From: Lepturacanthus savala | Lineage: Eukaryota > Chordata > Actinopteri > Scombriformes > Trichiuridae | Assembly: GCA_030544235.1 (NCBI GenBank) | Contig: CM060463.1 | Location: 17,919,690-17,983,689, forward strand | Direction: 5' to 3' | Length of the DNA stretch: 64,000 bases | Shown: piece by piece, positions 14,161-25,392 of the stretch | How positions within the stretch are numbered: the first letter of the stretch is position 1 | How the letters are laid out: each line of letters starts with the position of its first letter | Notes under the pieces: model-generated | The model's database searches: none | Told to the model about the DNA's origin: nothing | What the model saw: only the letters and a program-made list of their open reading frames with translations | Position numbers and translations under genes: made by a program

Positions 14161-14427
14161 TATAGTCCAAAAGAACATTGTTACACCTGTAGCAGCAATG
14201 CTGTCTGCTTATTCACACACTCTGAAACTACCTTAATTTCCCACATTGACATTTGTGACCCCAGCCATATACTTTTGAACTAGTCATGTTAGAATTTACC
14301 ACCAGGTTTCACACCAGTGTATTTAATATAAGATCTCATAAAATGTTAAAATTATATCTTTGTATATTATTATTAGCTTGATCTTCCATCATTTTAAAAA
14401 TGTGTTGGACTCATCATACCACAGATG

Positions 14428-14868
14428 TATCACACGTTTATGGCAGGAATCCAGAGTGGACACAGAGACAGAACAAGAGACAAGTGCTGTAAAAAGTCTT
14501 TTATTATCTCAGGAGGGAGTGAGAGATGGGGCTCAGGGAGACAAGGCAGGGGTCAGTGGAGATGAGCGCAGGCAGATGATGAGAGATAGTGCCGGAGTGC
14601 AGGGTCAGGTAGGTAACACCAGGAACACAGTAGACAGAGGAATACACAGAATTTTCTGGTGACAAGTGGAAGAAAACCCGGGTTTTAAACGCTGCATCTG
14701 ATGAGCAACATTGTGGACAGGTGTGCCGGACTCCGCTACTCTGCCACTAGGGTTAGGGTTAGGGTTAACCCTCTACCTGAAAGGAAAACACATGGAAGGG
14801 AGGGGTACAAATAAGGAGAGAACAGACAAGAGTGTGAAGCTCATGCAGTCACAGCCGGAGCTGTGACA
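14428..14868 (-). mobile_element. Solo LTR, minus strand, 5-bp TSD
   Basis: A 441-bp segment lies between direct repeats AGATG at 14423-14427 and 14869-14873. Read on the minus strand it starts TGTCACAGC and ends GTGTGATA, one substitution from the expected GTGACA-type inverted terminus. A minus-strand AATAAAAGAC polyadenylation signal lies near 14500. It also includes three TTAGGG repeats at about 14748-14768. No internal coding region remains, so it fits a solo LTR left by recombination. Confidence 0.7.
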
Positions 14869-15147
14869 AGATGATTAAACTTCTGTTCCTCAGTATGACT
14901 GATCTGAATGTAGGGGGAGCTCCAAGGCCACTTATATTCACACATCCTCACCAAACTGACAATGTAGATGTCATACAGCAGTTTCAAATGTCAAAGAACA
15001 TCACGCACTTAAATGACACACCCACTTGCAGCTTTTCATATCTTGGTTGTAACCTCAAGAACATGGATATTGTCAAACATGGGCTCTTTAGCTTGTTATT
15101 TTTGTTCTGGATAAGCTATAATATAATAAAATCATAGCACTACACCA

Positions 15148-15325
15148 CTCTAAATTGCCCGTAGGTGTGAGTGTGTGAGTGAATGGTGTGTGTGCCCCAC
15201 AATAGGCTGGCGACCATCTGGGGTGTATCCCTGCCTCTTGCCGTAACGCGCTGGGATAGGCTCCAGCAGACCCCTGCAACCCTAATGAGGAATAAGCAGG
15301 TATAGGAAATGACTGACTGACTGAC
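15148..15325 (+). mobile_element. 5'-truncated SINE tail copy
   Basis: It matches the second half of the element at 5613-5964 and ends in GACTGACTGACTGAC. Flanks CATAGCACT (before) and CATATCACT (after) are a likely target duplication with one mismatch. Confidence 0.75.
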
Positions 15326-15456
15326 ATATCACTGCAAATCTGTCTCTAACTTTTAATTAATGATGAAAGCAGATGATGACAACAGTTTGAAAACAGTCTT
15401 CTGTATCACTGGTGTAAAATGTTCAATTGCGCTAACTTTTATTATTTTACACAAAG

Positions 15457-15743
15457 ATCTAACTGATGGAAGTGATGTCACTCAGACCTCCATGCTGTGG
15501 AAAAACAAGATTGACAATAGTGCAACAATATACTGCACCCAGACCAGGGGTGGTAATTAATTCCAGATGTACTGGTACCAATGGAATAAATAATTTCAAC
15601 AACTGCAACAAAACATCATGACTTCGGAGGACACAGCGAAATGAAATTATCGACCAACAAAGACTCACGCTGAGAACGGGACATTCATGGTGAAGGATCT
15701 GGTGGCAGAAGATAAAGATTTGTATTTCTGTGCTGTGAGTGAA
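15457..15743 (+). pseudogene. TRBV: TRB V pseudogene V1 (family I)
   Basis: This is a degraded relative of the intact V2 immediately downstream. It keeps the start (DGSDVTQT), a cysteine in the first-Cys region, the MYW core after a frameshift (near 15569) and the end motif DLYFCAVSEH. A stop codon follows the first-Cys region (TAA near 15557) and the frame shifts. The expected heptamer is CACATAT (15744-15750), which keeps CAC but has lost the rest. No acceptable nonamer follows and no leader exon was found. It is not a functional segment. Confidence 0.85.
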
Positions 15744-16312
15744 CACATATTTTTTTCATAGGATGAGTTGAAACAGAAGTTATATGCTCTCTGCATCTCC
15801 GCCTTTTTTATATAGGACAAGTTAAAATTTCAGTTTTTTGAAATTCCTAATTAAACGTATCATCCATACATTTAGTACACAAAAAATATTTTACATATAC
15901 AGTACCATGTCATCATGTTGATCATTTAGAGACACGTCCTGTGCATAATATGGTGCTTTTCAAAACACAAGACAAAATAATAACACTAAATTACTATACA
16001 ACTGTATTTTTGCAGAACAAGTACTGATACTATGGAACACAATTTGATATCAATGTGAATGGGAATTTTCCTCTGCATATGATTAATTAAAGTACAATTT
16101 TATTTTATATTCTTTAGATTTTTTATTTTCTTCCATATTGTGTATAATGACATTGTCACTTGACATTGGGGAGACCCAGTAGGGAGATGATATGTGACAC
16201 CATCTTGCTGAACCCAGGTCCTTCTCCTCCCACCTGCAACTCCTAACTTTTTTTAGAACGTCACATCTCCCCATAACACAATCTGTCTCTTTTTCGTTTT
16301 GCTCAGAACACA

Positions 16313-16806
16313 ATGATCACAGCTGGCCTGATCACACTTTCTGCAGCTCTGCTCTGTATAGCAGGTATGGTAATCATGAGCCTGAGGATTGAAGGAAAAA
16401 CTGTTCCTTCAGTTTCAAGTCCTACTAATGATTTTATATGCTTTCTGCATACAGAGAACTCGCTGGTGGTTCCGTAACATTAATTTGTTTTACCTCTTCA
16501 GGTCTAATTGATGGAAGTGATGTGACCCAGACTCCTCTGCTGTGGAAGAGAGAGAATGAGTCTGCCCAGATGACCTGCAGTCATAAAAAGGATAGTTCAT
16601 ATTTCCAGATGTACTGGTACAGACAGCGGCCAAGAGAAGGGATGAAGGAAATCGTTTTCACGACCCCAAATTCTCCGCCAAAATATGAGAGTGACTTCAG
16701 CGAAGTCAAATTTCCAGCAGAGAAGACCAATTATCAGAATGGATCTTTGACAGTGAAGAACCTGAAGCCTGAGGATAGCGGATTGTATTTTTGTGCAGTG
16801 AGCAAA
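16313..16806 (+). CDS. TRBV: TRB V segment V2 (family I), intact
   Basis: This germline V gene of the T-cell receptor beta chain supplies framework 1-3 and CDR1/CDR2 of a membrane antigen receptor after V-D-J joining. The leader exon is 16313-16364 (MITAGLITLSAALLCIAG, donor GTATGG) and the V exon is 16502-16806 after TTCAG. Hallmarks present are the first Cys (MTCSH), the CDR1-FR2 core MYWYRQ and DSGLYFCAVSK with the second Cys. The RSS follows directly: heptamer CACAGTG 16807-16813, 23-nt spacer, nonamer ACAAATATG 16837-16845. The CAV start of CDR3 and the FR2 resemble V15. No stop codon. Chosen start: the only ATG giving a hydrophobic leader with a phase-1 donor. Confidence 0.9.
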
Positions 16807-17760
16807 CACAGTGATTCAGGTGAGTGAGACAGCTACACAAATATGCAGCTGCTGCTACCACAGTGAATTCAACCTTCCAATTCACTGTTACACTGTGATA
16901 CAATGTTGCACAAATATCCTTAAAGAACTAAATTGTCACTTCCAAAAACTGCTAGAGAAATATTATATAATATTTATTATTATCAATATTTTATCATTTT
17001 TTGCTTTAATTTTTAAACCAACTTCAGTTTTTGTATCATAACTTCCAAATATGTGTTCATTTTCAGAATTGTAACCTTTTAAATGCCAGTTTCTTAACAT
17101 CAGGGGTGTCAAATATACAGCCCCGGCCAGAACCGGCTATTTTGTCAGAGAAATTTGAAGTCATTGAGCTATTCAGGGCTCCAGGTATTATTATCCAGGT
17201 AATATTTACAGTTTTGATTCTTAAATGGTTTGGAAGGCAGTGGATAACTTCATCCACTTCTTAAACAAGTAAATATTGTTTAGTATTGTTCACTTTGTGC
17301 ATATATATATGACAGAAAATGTACCTCCATCTTAACTATTGTATTATCTCATTTTTGATATCATGATGTCATGTTAAATTCAGGCTGATGTTTCTCTTTT
17401 CTCATTTTGAATCCCCTTCATGAGCCTTCAACTCAGTAAATTCGGGTTTCCTACAGACATTTCAGAACCGCTGAAAACATTTTATATGGTTACGACGTTA
17501 TTTTCTGCCTGAATCTTGAATAAATGGCATTTTATCTATAAACCACAATCATCTCTGTGTTCACTGCCAGACAACTTGCACCTGGAAGGAACATAATCAC
17601 ACTTTTTCTTTTCTTTTTAAACTCTGTCATGTTCTTTTTCTACCAAAAAAAAAAAACGATCAAGACAAATACAAATACAAATAGCAGCTGACAGGCCTGT
17701 CATCTCACAGTGATGAAACAAGTTAGTATATATATATGGTTCTAAATATGTTCACTGCAG

Positions 17761-18016
17761 GTTTTTCTCAAATATCTTGAAGAAGAAACCCTGATAAACT
17801 GCAGCCATTCAAACACTGATTTTAATATGCTGCATTGTTACAAATGGTCTGCCGGGAAACATGATATGGTTCTTGTTGGTCATGCACAATTCTCTTTTCC
17901 AGCTGTTGAAAATAACTTCAAAAGAGTGGAGATGGGGAAGAAAGTCTGTCATCCCTTCATATTCCAAAGCTGAGTTGATCTGGGGGCTGAGATGTGTATT
18001 TCTGTGCTGCCAGTAA
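17761..18016 (+). pseudogene. TRBV: TRB V pseudogene V3
   Basis: After a CACTGCAG acceptor the frame reads a V-like region with ETLINCSHSNTDFNMLH. The conserved Trp after CDR1 is replaced (HCYKW order instead of LWYK) and an in-frame TGA occurs before the end. The VYFCAASK-like end is in another frame. The RSS is eroded: a nonamer-like ACAAAAGCC exists downstream but no CACAGTG sits at the right spacing. No leader exon was identified. It appears nonfunctional, and its family is uncertain because of decay. Confidence 0.8.
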
Positions 18017-18550
18017 AGTACAACACTGCCAGTAAACCCTCCATCTTCAACAAAAGCCTTCTCAGATACAACAAATACACCTGCTGATAACACAAAGCAG
18101 GCTCACTGAATGACTCACATCAGCCAGCTGGCTAATCATAAGATTCTGGATTTGATGTAGTTACTATTACATCCATGAGGGAGCAGTGTTTCTCCACTTA
18201 AGTGTGTTTTTTAAACCTATTTGGGAAAACAATGCAATACATGGGATATTTATTTTTGACATTTGACAGCAATAAAAAAAAAAAAAAAAACACTTAATGT
18301 TATTTTTCACCCCTGGAATTTGATGAATACTTTTGTTTAGGTGCTACATGTTTGTACAGTTTTCCCATTGTTTGTCATATCAAGGTGGTTTTAGAGAAGC
18401 TTGAATCAAAGAAACTGATGCTTTTATTTGTGTTTGAAGACTGATGGGGGTGCCTTGAAAGAGTGAAAAAGAAACAGTAACAGCTTAGGAGTGATCATCT
18501 GGTGGTATCTACAGGCACAATAAAAATCAATGTTAAGTGGCAGCTAACCA

Positions 18551-18552
<2 letters not shown>
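18017..18552. other. Intergenic spacer with no gene
   Basis: This V3-to-microsatellite spacer contains an A run near 18273-18291. Its right end carries the AGTGGCAGCTAACCAAG motif that recurs in every A/B V unit downstream, so the duplicated-unit spacer begins here. Confidence 0.5.

Positions 18553-18636
<84 letters not shown>
18553..18636. repeat. (AT)n microsatellite
   Basis: 84 bp of AT dinucleotides within the V-unit type spacer. An open frame reading through it is an artefact. Confidence 0.95.
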
Positions 18637-18639
<3 letters not shown>

Positions 18640-18916
18640 GGTGTCGCTACTTCATTTTTGGGTCAATTCTTAGTCAATAAATATGGGGCTCATAATATTA
18701 TAAAGCACACACACATATATCCACTTTGGGTTCAATTGGAGTCATTAAAGGTGGGGTGCAAGGCTCATGAACATGAAACAAATCTCCTAAAATACCAATG
18801 TGATAGCAGCACAACTTCCAGCACAAATTTTATTTGTGGAAAATTCAGCACAAAAAATTACATTTTCATTCATGTTTTGATGATTCTGTCAGTCTCTGAA
18901 AAGCTCAGCTCTGTGT
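18637..18916 (+). repeat. Partial copy of the A/B V-unit spacer
   Basis: The sequence from GGTGTCGCTACTTCA to GTCTCTGAAAAGCTCAG matches the inter-unit spacer that follows each B-family V (for example 29518-29760 and 41815-42090). It indicates that the A/B unit array once extended further left, before the BEL/Pao insertion interrupted it. Confidence 0.7.
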
Positions 18917-20813
18917 ATATAATAGCTGTGTCTGTAGCTTTTTCTTTGTCTTTGGGACAGGGTTCCTTATGGATGTGCCAACCCTTGAAGCTGTGCCCAT
19001 GTGTGCAGGAGTGGACAACATGCACAAGCCTAGCGACTGCTCGATTGAGTGACCGCCAACTGGAGAACCTCTCAAAACGCACAGGGTCAAGTCGATCACT
19101 GTTAACCCTGTTGAGATGACAGGTGATCTGTGGGCAGACATCAGCATCAGTGCTAGGGTCCACTAAGTCGAAGGAATTAAGTGCAGGTTCAACCTCAGTT
19201 CACATCAACAGAAACGGAGGTCCACACAGCCATGTGGTGATAGTCAGGCTGCCTGCTGGGGCAGATCATGAGCCATGGTCAGCCGGGTTTTGGCCGGAGG
19301 GCACATACTTCCATTGTTTAGGACTTGTTGACCTCCTTATGCGCTGCACCCTGTTGCTCACATAGACAAAGAATCATCTTGATTCATTGTGAATGTAACC
19401 AAGGACCACCTTACTGTCCGAGTAAAAGGTCACAGCATCAAAGATGGTGTCCATCTCATCTGCAATCGCGTCTGCGATCTCTACACCCAGGACTGTAGCA
19501 CACAGCTCCAGCCTTGGGATTGTTGTTTCCGGACGAGGAGCGAGCTTTGCTTTGAATATGAAGCCGACCTCCACATTGCTGCTTGCATCAGTTGTCCTCA
19601 CATAGGCAACAGCAGCTATAGCAGCTGTGGAAGTGTCACAGAATAGACACAGCTCCTTACTGCATGCTTTCTGGAGAGAGATGGAGGTGTATTGGCGTGG
19701 GATCTTTAGCTGTTCAAGCTCCTTTAGGGAATCCCTCCATAGCTTCCATTCTCTGTACTTTTCCTCAGGGAGAGGGGCATCCCAGTCACAAGACTCTGTA
19801 GTGAGCTCCCTCAATATAGACCTTCCTTGAATGCTTACAGGGGCAGTGAAGCCTAGTGGGTCAAACAGACTGTTTACCGTTGACAGTACACCACGTCTTG
19901 TGTAAGGCTTCTCTGCATCAGCAACTTGGAAGGTAAATACGTCTTCTGAAATGTCCCAGCTCACCCCTAAACTTCTCTGCATGGGAGGGGGGTCTGTGCT
20001 GAGGTCCAGGTCTTTCATCCCCTTAGCTAGATCATCCGGAGGAAAGGCTCTCATTACTGCCACCCTGTTGGACAGGATCTTGTGAAGCCGGAGGTTGGAG
20101 AGAGCCAGCATGTCTTGAGTGTTGTGAAGAAGAGCGATAGCTTCCTCTTCTGACGGAAGAGACAAAAGGCCATCGTCAACATAGAAATTCCTCTCAACAA
20201 ACGGCCTTGCCTCTATACCATACCCTCCCTCTGCAGCAGTTCTCCGGAGCCCGTACGTGGCCACAGATGGTGATGGGCTATTTCCAAAGACATGTACGCG
20301 CATCCTATACTCAATGACATCATCATCCAGGTCATTATTGCAATGCCAGAGGAAGCGCAGAAAGTTCCGATGGTCCTCACCTACGACAAAGCAATGGAAC
20401 ATTTGCTGGATGTCAGTCGTTACTGCCACTGGTTCCCTCCTGAACCGCAGCAGTAGCCCAAGCAAACTGTTGTTCATGTTTGGCCCAGTGAGGAGGACAT
20501 CATTGAGGGATACCCCCTGGTGTTGCGCGCTGGAGTCGAATACCACCCTCACCTGTCCAGGCTTCTGAGGGTGATACACTCCAAAGAAAGGCAGATACCA
20601 GCACTCGTCATGTGGTGGTAAGGGCGGTGCCACTTCTGCATGCCCATTCTCAAAGAGCTTGCCCATGAACTCAGTGAAATGCTCTCTCCTGTCTGGGTGT
20701 TTCCTGAGTGCCTTGGTGACTGCAGCCAGACGGGTCCTCGCCTGTTCACGGTTGTTAGGGAGACACTGGCGTGGGCTGCGGAAAGGTAGTGGAGCCTGCC
20801 AGCTGTTCATCAC
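18917..20813 (-). pseudogene. BEL1 pol fragment (RT-RNase H), stop-containing
   Basis: An open stretch of 479 codons (20813 down to 19374) encodes the BEL/Pao reverse transcriptase. The first catalytic Asp is in VTTDIQQMF (about residue 134) and YVDD is at residues 211-214. The Pao-type connection and the start of RNase H follow (RLELCATVLG, FYSDSKVVLGYIHN). A TGA directly after this stretch interrupts RNase H. The frame continues with recognisable pieces (QNPADH, RFERFSSWRSL) down to about 18917, where homology ends. Protease-like and zinc-knuckle sequence should lie in the upstream gag-pol junction but is not clear. It is not expected to be active. Confidence 0.8.
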
Positions 20814-22524
20814 CCTGCTTCAGTTCTTTCTCCATAATTCTCAGGAAGGCTAGATCTTCCATAGAAGGTGCTGTCTTGTCGTCGTCCTTTGTGTGGCAGA
20901 AGATGGACTCCCCCATGAGTCGCGTTTTGTCACTTGGCAAGGACAGCTGTTCTAAAACTGAAGGATTCTGGGACTGGCAAGTGTGACTGACCTTCTCTTT
21001 GATTTCAATCTTGTTGAGGCATGGACAGAAAATGCTGGGACGTCCATCCTCAAGTATGTAGGTTCTGTAGGTGTTCACAGACGAAGGTACATGTGGTTGA
21101 TGGTTGATACGAACTGACCTCACTCTCCTTGCATGCTCAGCAGACTCTGATCCGAGCCACTTAATTAGTAGGTCGAGTTCCTCACTAGGCTTCAAACCTA
21201 GGTCTTCGGTGGCATTACAAAAGGCAGACCTCCAAGCCCAGTAGTTCTCAGATTTGTCGTCAAACTTGGTGAGTCCAGCTGTAAGTAGTTCACGGCAGGC
21301 CAGGAATCTTCCGAGCACTGATGCATTTGAACTGTATTCTCCTACATGTGGATAGTTGTCCTGCATTGTATCGTGTCTTGGTGTCCATGGCCTCCTTGCT
21401 TCAGATGATGGCTGTGGAGCACTGAATGCGCCTTCTCTTTTTGGTGTAAACTGCCGTGGTGTCTGCCTTCTATCAATAGGTTTTTCAGTAGAAGTTGTGG
21501 CTTTCACAGACACTGCCTCTCCCATTGAATTGGTGGTTCCATATGTAGATGAGAATCATCAGCTAGCTTCGGGTGAACAACTGTTGAAAGTGTGAAATCG
21601 CCCTTTTTATCCTCTTCCGGATCATCTGTCAGCTCCTCGGCTTTCATATAGGCATACTGTTGTAGAACATATTTGTCTGTTCTCTCAACTGAACGATATG
21701 ATGAGTCTTGGTCTATATCATGAGCTCTAGCGAGCTCCCCCATAGCTGCTGAATTCAGAGTCCAGCTGTAAGTAGTTCACGGCAGGCCAGGAATCTTCCG
21801 AGCACTGATGCATTTGAACTGTATTCTCCTACATGTGGATAGTTGTCCTGCATTGTATCGTGTCTTGGTGTCCATGGCCTCCTTGCTTCAGATGATGGCT
21901 GTGGAGCACTGAATGCGCCTTCTCTTTTTGGTGTAAACTGCCGTGGTGTCTGCCTTCTATCAATAGGTTTTTCAGTAGAAGTTGTGGCTTTCACAGACAC
22001 TGCCTCTCCCATTGAATTGGTGGTTCCATATGTAGATGAGAATCATCAGCTAGCTTCGGGTGAACAACTGTTGAAAGTGTGAAATCGCCCTTTTTATCCT
22101 CTTCCGGATCATCTGTCAGCTCCTCGGCTTTCATATAGGCATACTGTTGTAGAACATATTTGTCTGTTCTCTCAACTGAACGATATGATGAGTCTTGGTC
22201 TATATCATGAGCTCTAGCGAGCTCCCCCATAGCTGCTGAATTCACTGCTGCTTCCAATATATTAGCTTCAGCACATGCAGCCTCAGCCTCTTTCTCTTGC
22301 TGCATGGCCTCCAATGTGGCTTCAAGACGTGTCTTCTGTACTTTAAGATCAATTTCGCTTTGGGCATAGGATGCTCTAGTAAGTGCAGCTTAAGCCTTGG
22401 CTCATGCTTCCACTGCAGCTAAGCTAGCTGCAGATCTGATGGAGCGTTTGGATGAACTCGATGTCTTAGATGAGTGTGAGCACTCTGACCTCGTTTCACA
22501 CTTCTTTTCTTCTGATGATGACAT
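20755..22524 (-). pseudogene. BEL1 gag-like region with 487-bp tandem duplication
   Basis: The start at 22524 (MSSSEEKK) opens a charged, coiled-coil-prone N-terminus. In-frame TGA and TAA codons soon follow (near 22400). Downstream are blocks typical of BEL/Pao gag (DUF1759-like): RFLACRELLTAGLTKFDD, NYWAWRSAFCNA and DLLIKWLGSESAEHARR. Bases 21271-21757 are repeated at 21758-22244. Because 487 is not a multiple of three, the duplication itself breaks the frame. Confidence 0.75.
21271..22244. repeat. Direct tandem duplication, 2 x 487 bp
   Basis: 21271-21757 and 21758-22244 appear identical by eye over their full length, including both encoded peptide blocks. The junction is GCTGAATTCA followed by GAGTCCAGCT. 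The duplication lies wholly inside BEL1 gag. Near-zero divergence points to a very recent event or an assembly artefact. Confidence 0.9.
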
Positions 22525-22602
22525 CTTGGAACTGGTAGATGTAGAACAGGCTGGATATCCTACTCACAGTGATGGAAATCGCTGTTGAGTCCGTCTTTTT
22601 AC

Positions 22603-23192
22603 TGTTCTGCCCTCATTAAAGAGTTCCCCTTCCTTAATTAGACAGACAGATGACTCCCTCCACACGCTGGTCAGATTTGCAAAATTTATTCACTGACAGC
22701 ATGCAAAAGGTGTAAAACTACAATAAAGAAAGAAAATTAAATATACAATCAGCATAAAATGTGTAATTATCAAAATGTCCAAACACATCCCCAAGCATAT
22801 GGTCTACACCTAACCTAGCAACCTTATAAATAGCATAATCTGTGAAAGGCATGATGCCAAATAATTACCAACCGTTACTTCAATAAAATTACAAAATATA
22901 CAAAAATATACATCTAATATGTTAACACAAACAATATTATTCCCATATACTTACAGACGATTCTTCTAAAAACGATCTCACAGAGGATGAGGTTGGATTT
23001 ATCAGCTGCTCAGTCTACCATGCCAAACTCTTCTTTATGTAACAGGGCATACAAGGGGATTTCCTATAAATGTCACATGACTAACTGAATTTCAACATGA
23101 CTGCCCAAACCCCAAAAGAAAAGACACCACCTAGTGGCTGGAGGAGAACACAAACGCATCAATTCCTTTTAAAATGAACCCAGTCCAGAACA
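22603..23192 (-). repeat. BEL1 5' LTR
   Basis: On the minus strand it runs from TGTTCTGGACTGGG to GAGGGCAGAACA, with 7-bp inverted ends TGTTCTG/CAGAACA. It is followed by GTAAAAAGAC, which is also found after the 5' LTR of BEL2. An AATAAA-type signal occurs on the minus strand near 22687. The partner LTR is absent. Confidence 0.7.
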
Positions 23193-23484
23193 GGATGGTT
23201 TAAATAAAAAATGTATATATTTTTATGTATATATTTTTTCTGTTCTATTAAGTATTAATTGAAGAATAATCATTTCTGGCCCGGATCAAAATTGACCCTG
23301 GGCATCTTTATACTTTCATACTGGTGTGTAGTGGTGCTGACGGTGGTTATGATGTAAAGGGGAGGATACATCATGACACCACCCATGTACATTCTTATTT
23401 GCAGATAGGAAGTTTCTGCAGAGGAGGCTGAAAATAATCAGTATAACTGTTGATAACCTGTTCATCATAGCAACATAAGACAAC

Positions 23485-23956
23485 ATGATCATCCTACTGA
23501 TTACCTTCATCTGCATTCTGGTTCCAGGTTATATCCTCAAAATGTTTATTAAGTCCTGTTATTTTAATAGTGTTTATCTTCATTGCATAATGGATTCATC
23601 AGTGTTTATTTTATATGTTAATGTGTGTTATTTTGTTAATGCCTTTTCTCCAGGTTCTTCACTCAGAGACCGAGTCAACCAGACACCGGCTGACATTGTG
23701 AAGCATAAAAACACGGGAGAAGCTGCCAATATCTACTGTTCACACAATGTTGACAGCTACAATCAAATCCTCTGGTACAAGACATCAAACACACAGCTGC
23801 AATTGTTGGGATATGTGTATTATAAAGATCCAAATCCAGAGAGTGGTGTGAATGTGACGATGGACGGGGGTGCCAGTAAAGGCGAGAACTGCACATTGAA
23901 AATTCACGACTTGGACGTGAGCAGCAGTGGAGTTTACTTCTGTGCTGCCAGTTACA
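23485..23956 (+). CDS. TRBV: TRB V segment V4 (family A, copy 1)
   Basis: The leader exon is 23485-23527 (MIILLITFICILVPG, donor GTTATA). The 126-nt intron has no stop in the leader frame. The V exon is 23654-23956 after CTCCAG. FR1 starts SSLRDRVNQTPAD. The first Cys is in IYCSH, the core is ILWYK, and the end is SGVYFCAAS. An extra FR3 cysteine lies in the sequon of KGENCTLKI. RSS: heptamer CACATTG 23957-23963, 22-nt spacer, nonamer ACAAAAAAC 23986-23994, one A different from the other copies. CDR1 (VDSYNQ) and CDR2 (YVYYKDPN) differ from its paralogues. The open frame continues past the RSS to 24210 but that part is lost on rearrangement. Confidence 0.88.
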
Positions 23957-24725
23957 CACATTGCTACATATTACAGCTTCTTAGTACAAAAAACCCATCA
24001 CAATTTGCCTGTATTATAGCTCACAGCCTCTTTGCACCTGTATTGACTCATTCTAACCATGGTTGGTCTCCCTCACAAAGATCTGATGATATAAAAGAGT
24101 TTCTACATGTGAAGCCACCTCCTGTTATGAAGAACAGCTGCATCTTGCTTCATCTTGTTTCAGCAGCATCACTACGATGCCTGAAATCACCTTATATCAC
24201 ATCCTCCTAGTCATACTTTACATTCAACATTTTGACGTCAATATTTCATGATTAAAAGCTTTGAAACCTGTTGTTAAGATTTAAAGGCTTGACTGTCCCC
24301 TCATCTAAATTCATACATAACCAGGAGATGTATAATAAAAACATTGCTATATTTTAGATATGTCCTCTGGTTTCTCTTATAACATTTAGACTAATAATAA
24401 TATTACATAAATCCCCCAAATACATATTTTACGAATGTATATACACAGTTAAACTGTCATTTTTTGATTGTGTAACTTAATACTATGATATAAATAGCTG
24501 TCATATAATAAGAATAACAAACATGCTTTATTCCATCCATTCCAATAGGATTTTCATCAAAACTCTCATATTCCACTGTTAGACAAGTTAACATTACTAG
24601 TAGATACTTTTGTTTGTCATCTACAAGTCTTGAATCAGCAGGCAGTAAATCTTCATTGAGTCTGTGGTGGGTGTGGTGGTAGATGACGTGAGGTGGAGAA
24701 TACAGCATGAACCCCACCCCCTGTC

Positions 24726-24726
<1 letters not shown>

Positions 24727-24756
<30 letters not shown>

Positions 24757-24757
24757 C
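24727..24757. repeat. (CA)n microsatellite of U1
   Basis: Short CA repeat between the A- and B-family V genes. Its homologue lies at the same place in the other units, with very different length in U2 (28395-28501). Confidence 0.9.
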
Positions 24758-24818
24758 TTAAAACATTGTCTTTGTTTCCCTGATTTACTCAGAGAAGGAG
24801 GTTTGGTCAGAACACAAC

Positions 24819-25392
24819 ATGATCTTTTTCTTCTGCATAGCTTTTAATCTTATTCTGGTTTCAGGTACAGAAGTCTTTGGAGACATTTGCTATTTATTTA
24901 TGATATATACAATAGGGGATTGTGTTTAAAGAAAACATTATGGGCCTTCATATAATCAAAATGAATGAATGTTTGTTTTTATTCACATTCTATGGTTATC
25001 ATATATCTGGTCTAGTTATATCTCTCATTTTTGTACCATCATCCTCACTTATAGTGATTGTGTATTTGAATGTGTTTTTTTTTTCTTTTTTCCCCACAGG
25101 TTCCTCACTCAGTGACCAAGTCCACCAGAATCCAGCTGACATGTTCATCATACATGAACAACAAGCCAATATCATCTGTTCACACACTATTCAGAATTAT
25201 AACAGGATTCTCTGGTACAAACAATCAACAAATAAAGAGCTGCAGTTTTTGGGATACATGAATATTAACAATGGTAATCCTGAAGCTGGAGTCGAGATAA
25301 ATGGGAGTGCAGATAAAGGCCAAAACTGCACATTAACAATAAAGGAACTGAGCCCGAACAGCAGTGCAGTTTACTTCTGTGCTGCTAGTTTA
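24819..25392 (+). CDS. TRBV: TRB V segment V5 (family B, copy 1)
   Basis: The leader exon is 24819-24864 (MIFFFCIAFNLILVSG, donor GTACAG) and the V exon is 25100-25392 after CCACAG. FR1 reads SSLSDQVHQNPADMF, the first Cys is in IICSH, the core is ILWYKQ, and the end is SSAVYFCAASL. The extra cysteine is in KGQNCTLTI. RSS: CACAGTG 25393-25399, 22-nt spacer, ACAAAAACC 25422-25430. The leader intron is 235 nt, longer than in copy 2 because of an extra block after the donor. The pyrimidine tract before the acceptor is strong. Confidence 0.88.

Larger units (their letters stand above)
18917..23192 (-). mobile_element. Truncated BEL/Pao LTR retrotransposon (BEL1)
   Basis: On the minus strand the order is 5' LTR (22603-23192), gag-like region and pol region, cut off within pol at about 18917 where V-unit spacer resumes. 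The integrase and 3' LTR are missing. The pol region encodes reverse transcriptase with YVDD and an RNase H-like region, both of BEL/Pao type. Gag carries a 487-bp tandem duplication, and pol has in-frame stops. The element is defective. It lies between V3 and V4 in the orientation opposite to the V genes. Confidence 0.85.

Noticed and set aside
14748..14768. Interstitial telomere repeat
   Set aside because: Only three TTAGGG units inside a solo LTR.
17095..17140. Possible MITE end (CAGGGGTGTCAAA)
   Set aside because: Only one end is recognisable and no duplication was found.
19389..20853. Plus-strand open frames over BEL1
   Set aside because: Shadow frames of the minus-strand pol region.
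23957..24210. Open frame continuing beyond the RSS of A-family V genes
   Set aside because: Germline V exons end at the heptamer; the continuation is non-coding flank that is removed on rearrangement, although it stays open in three copies.
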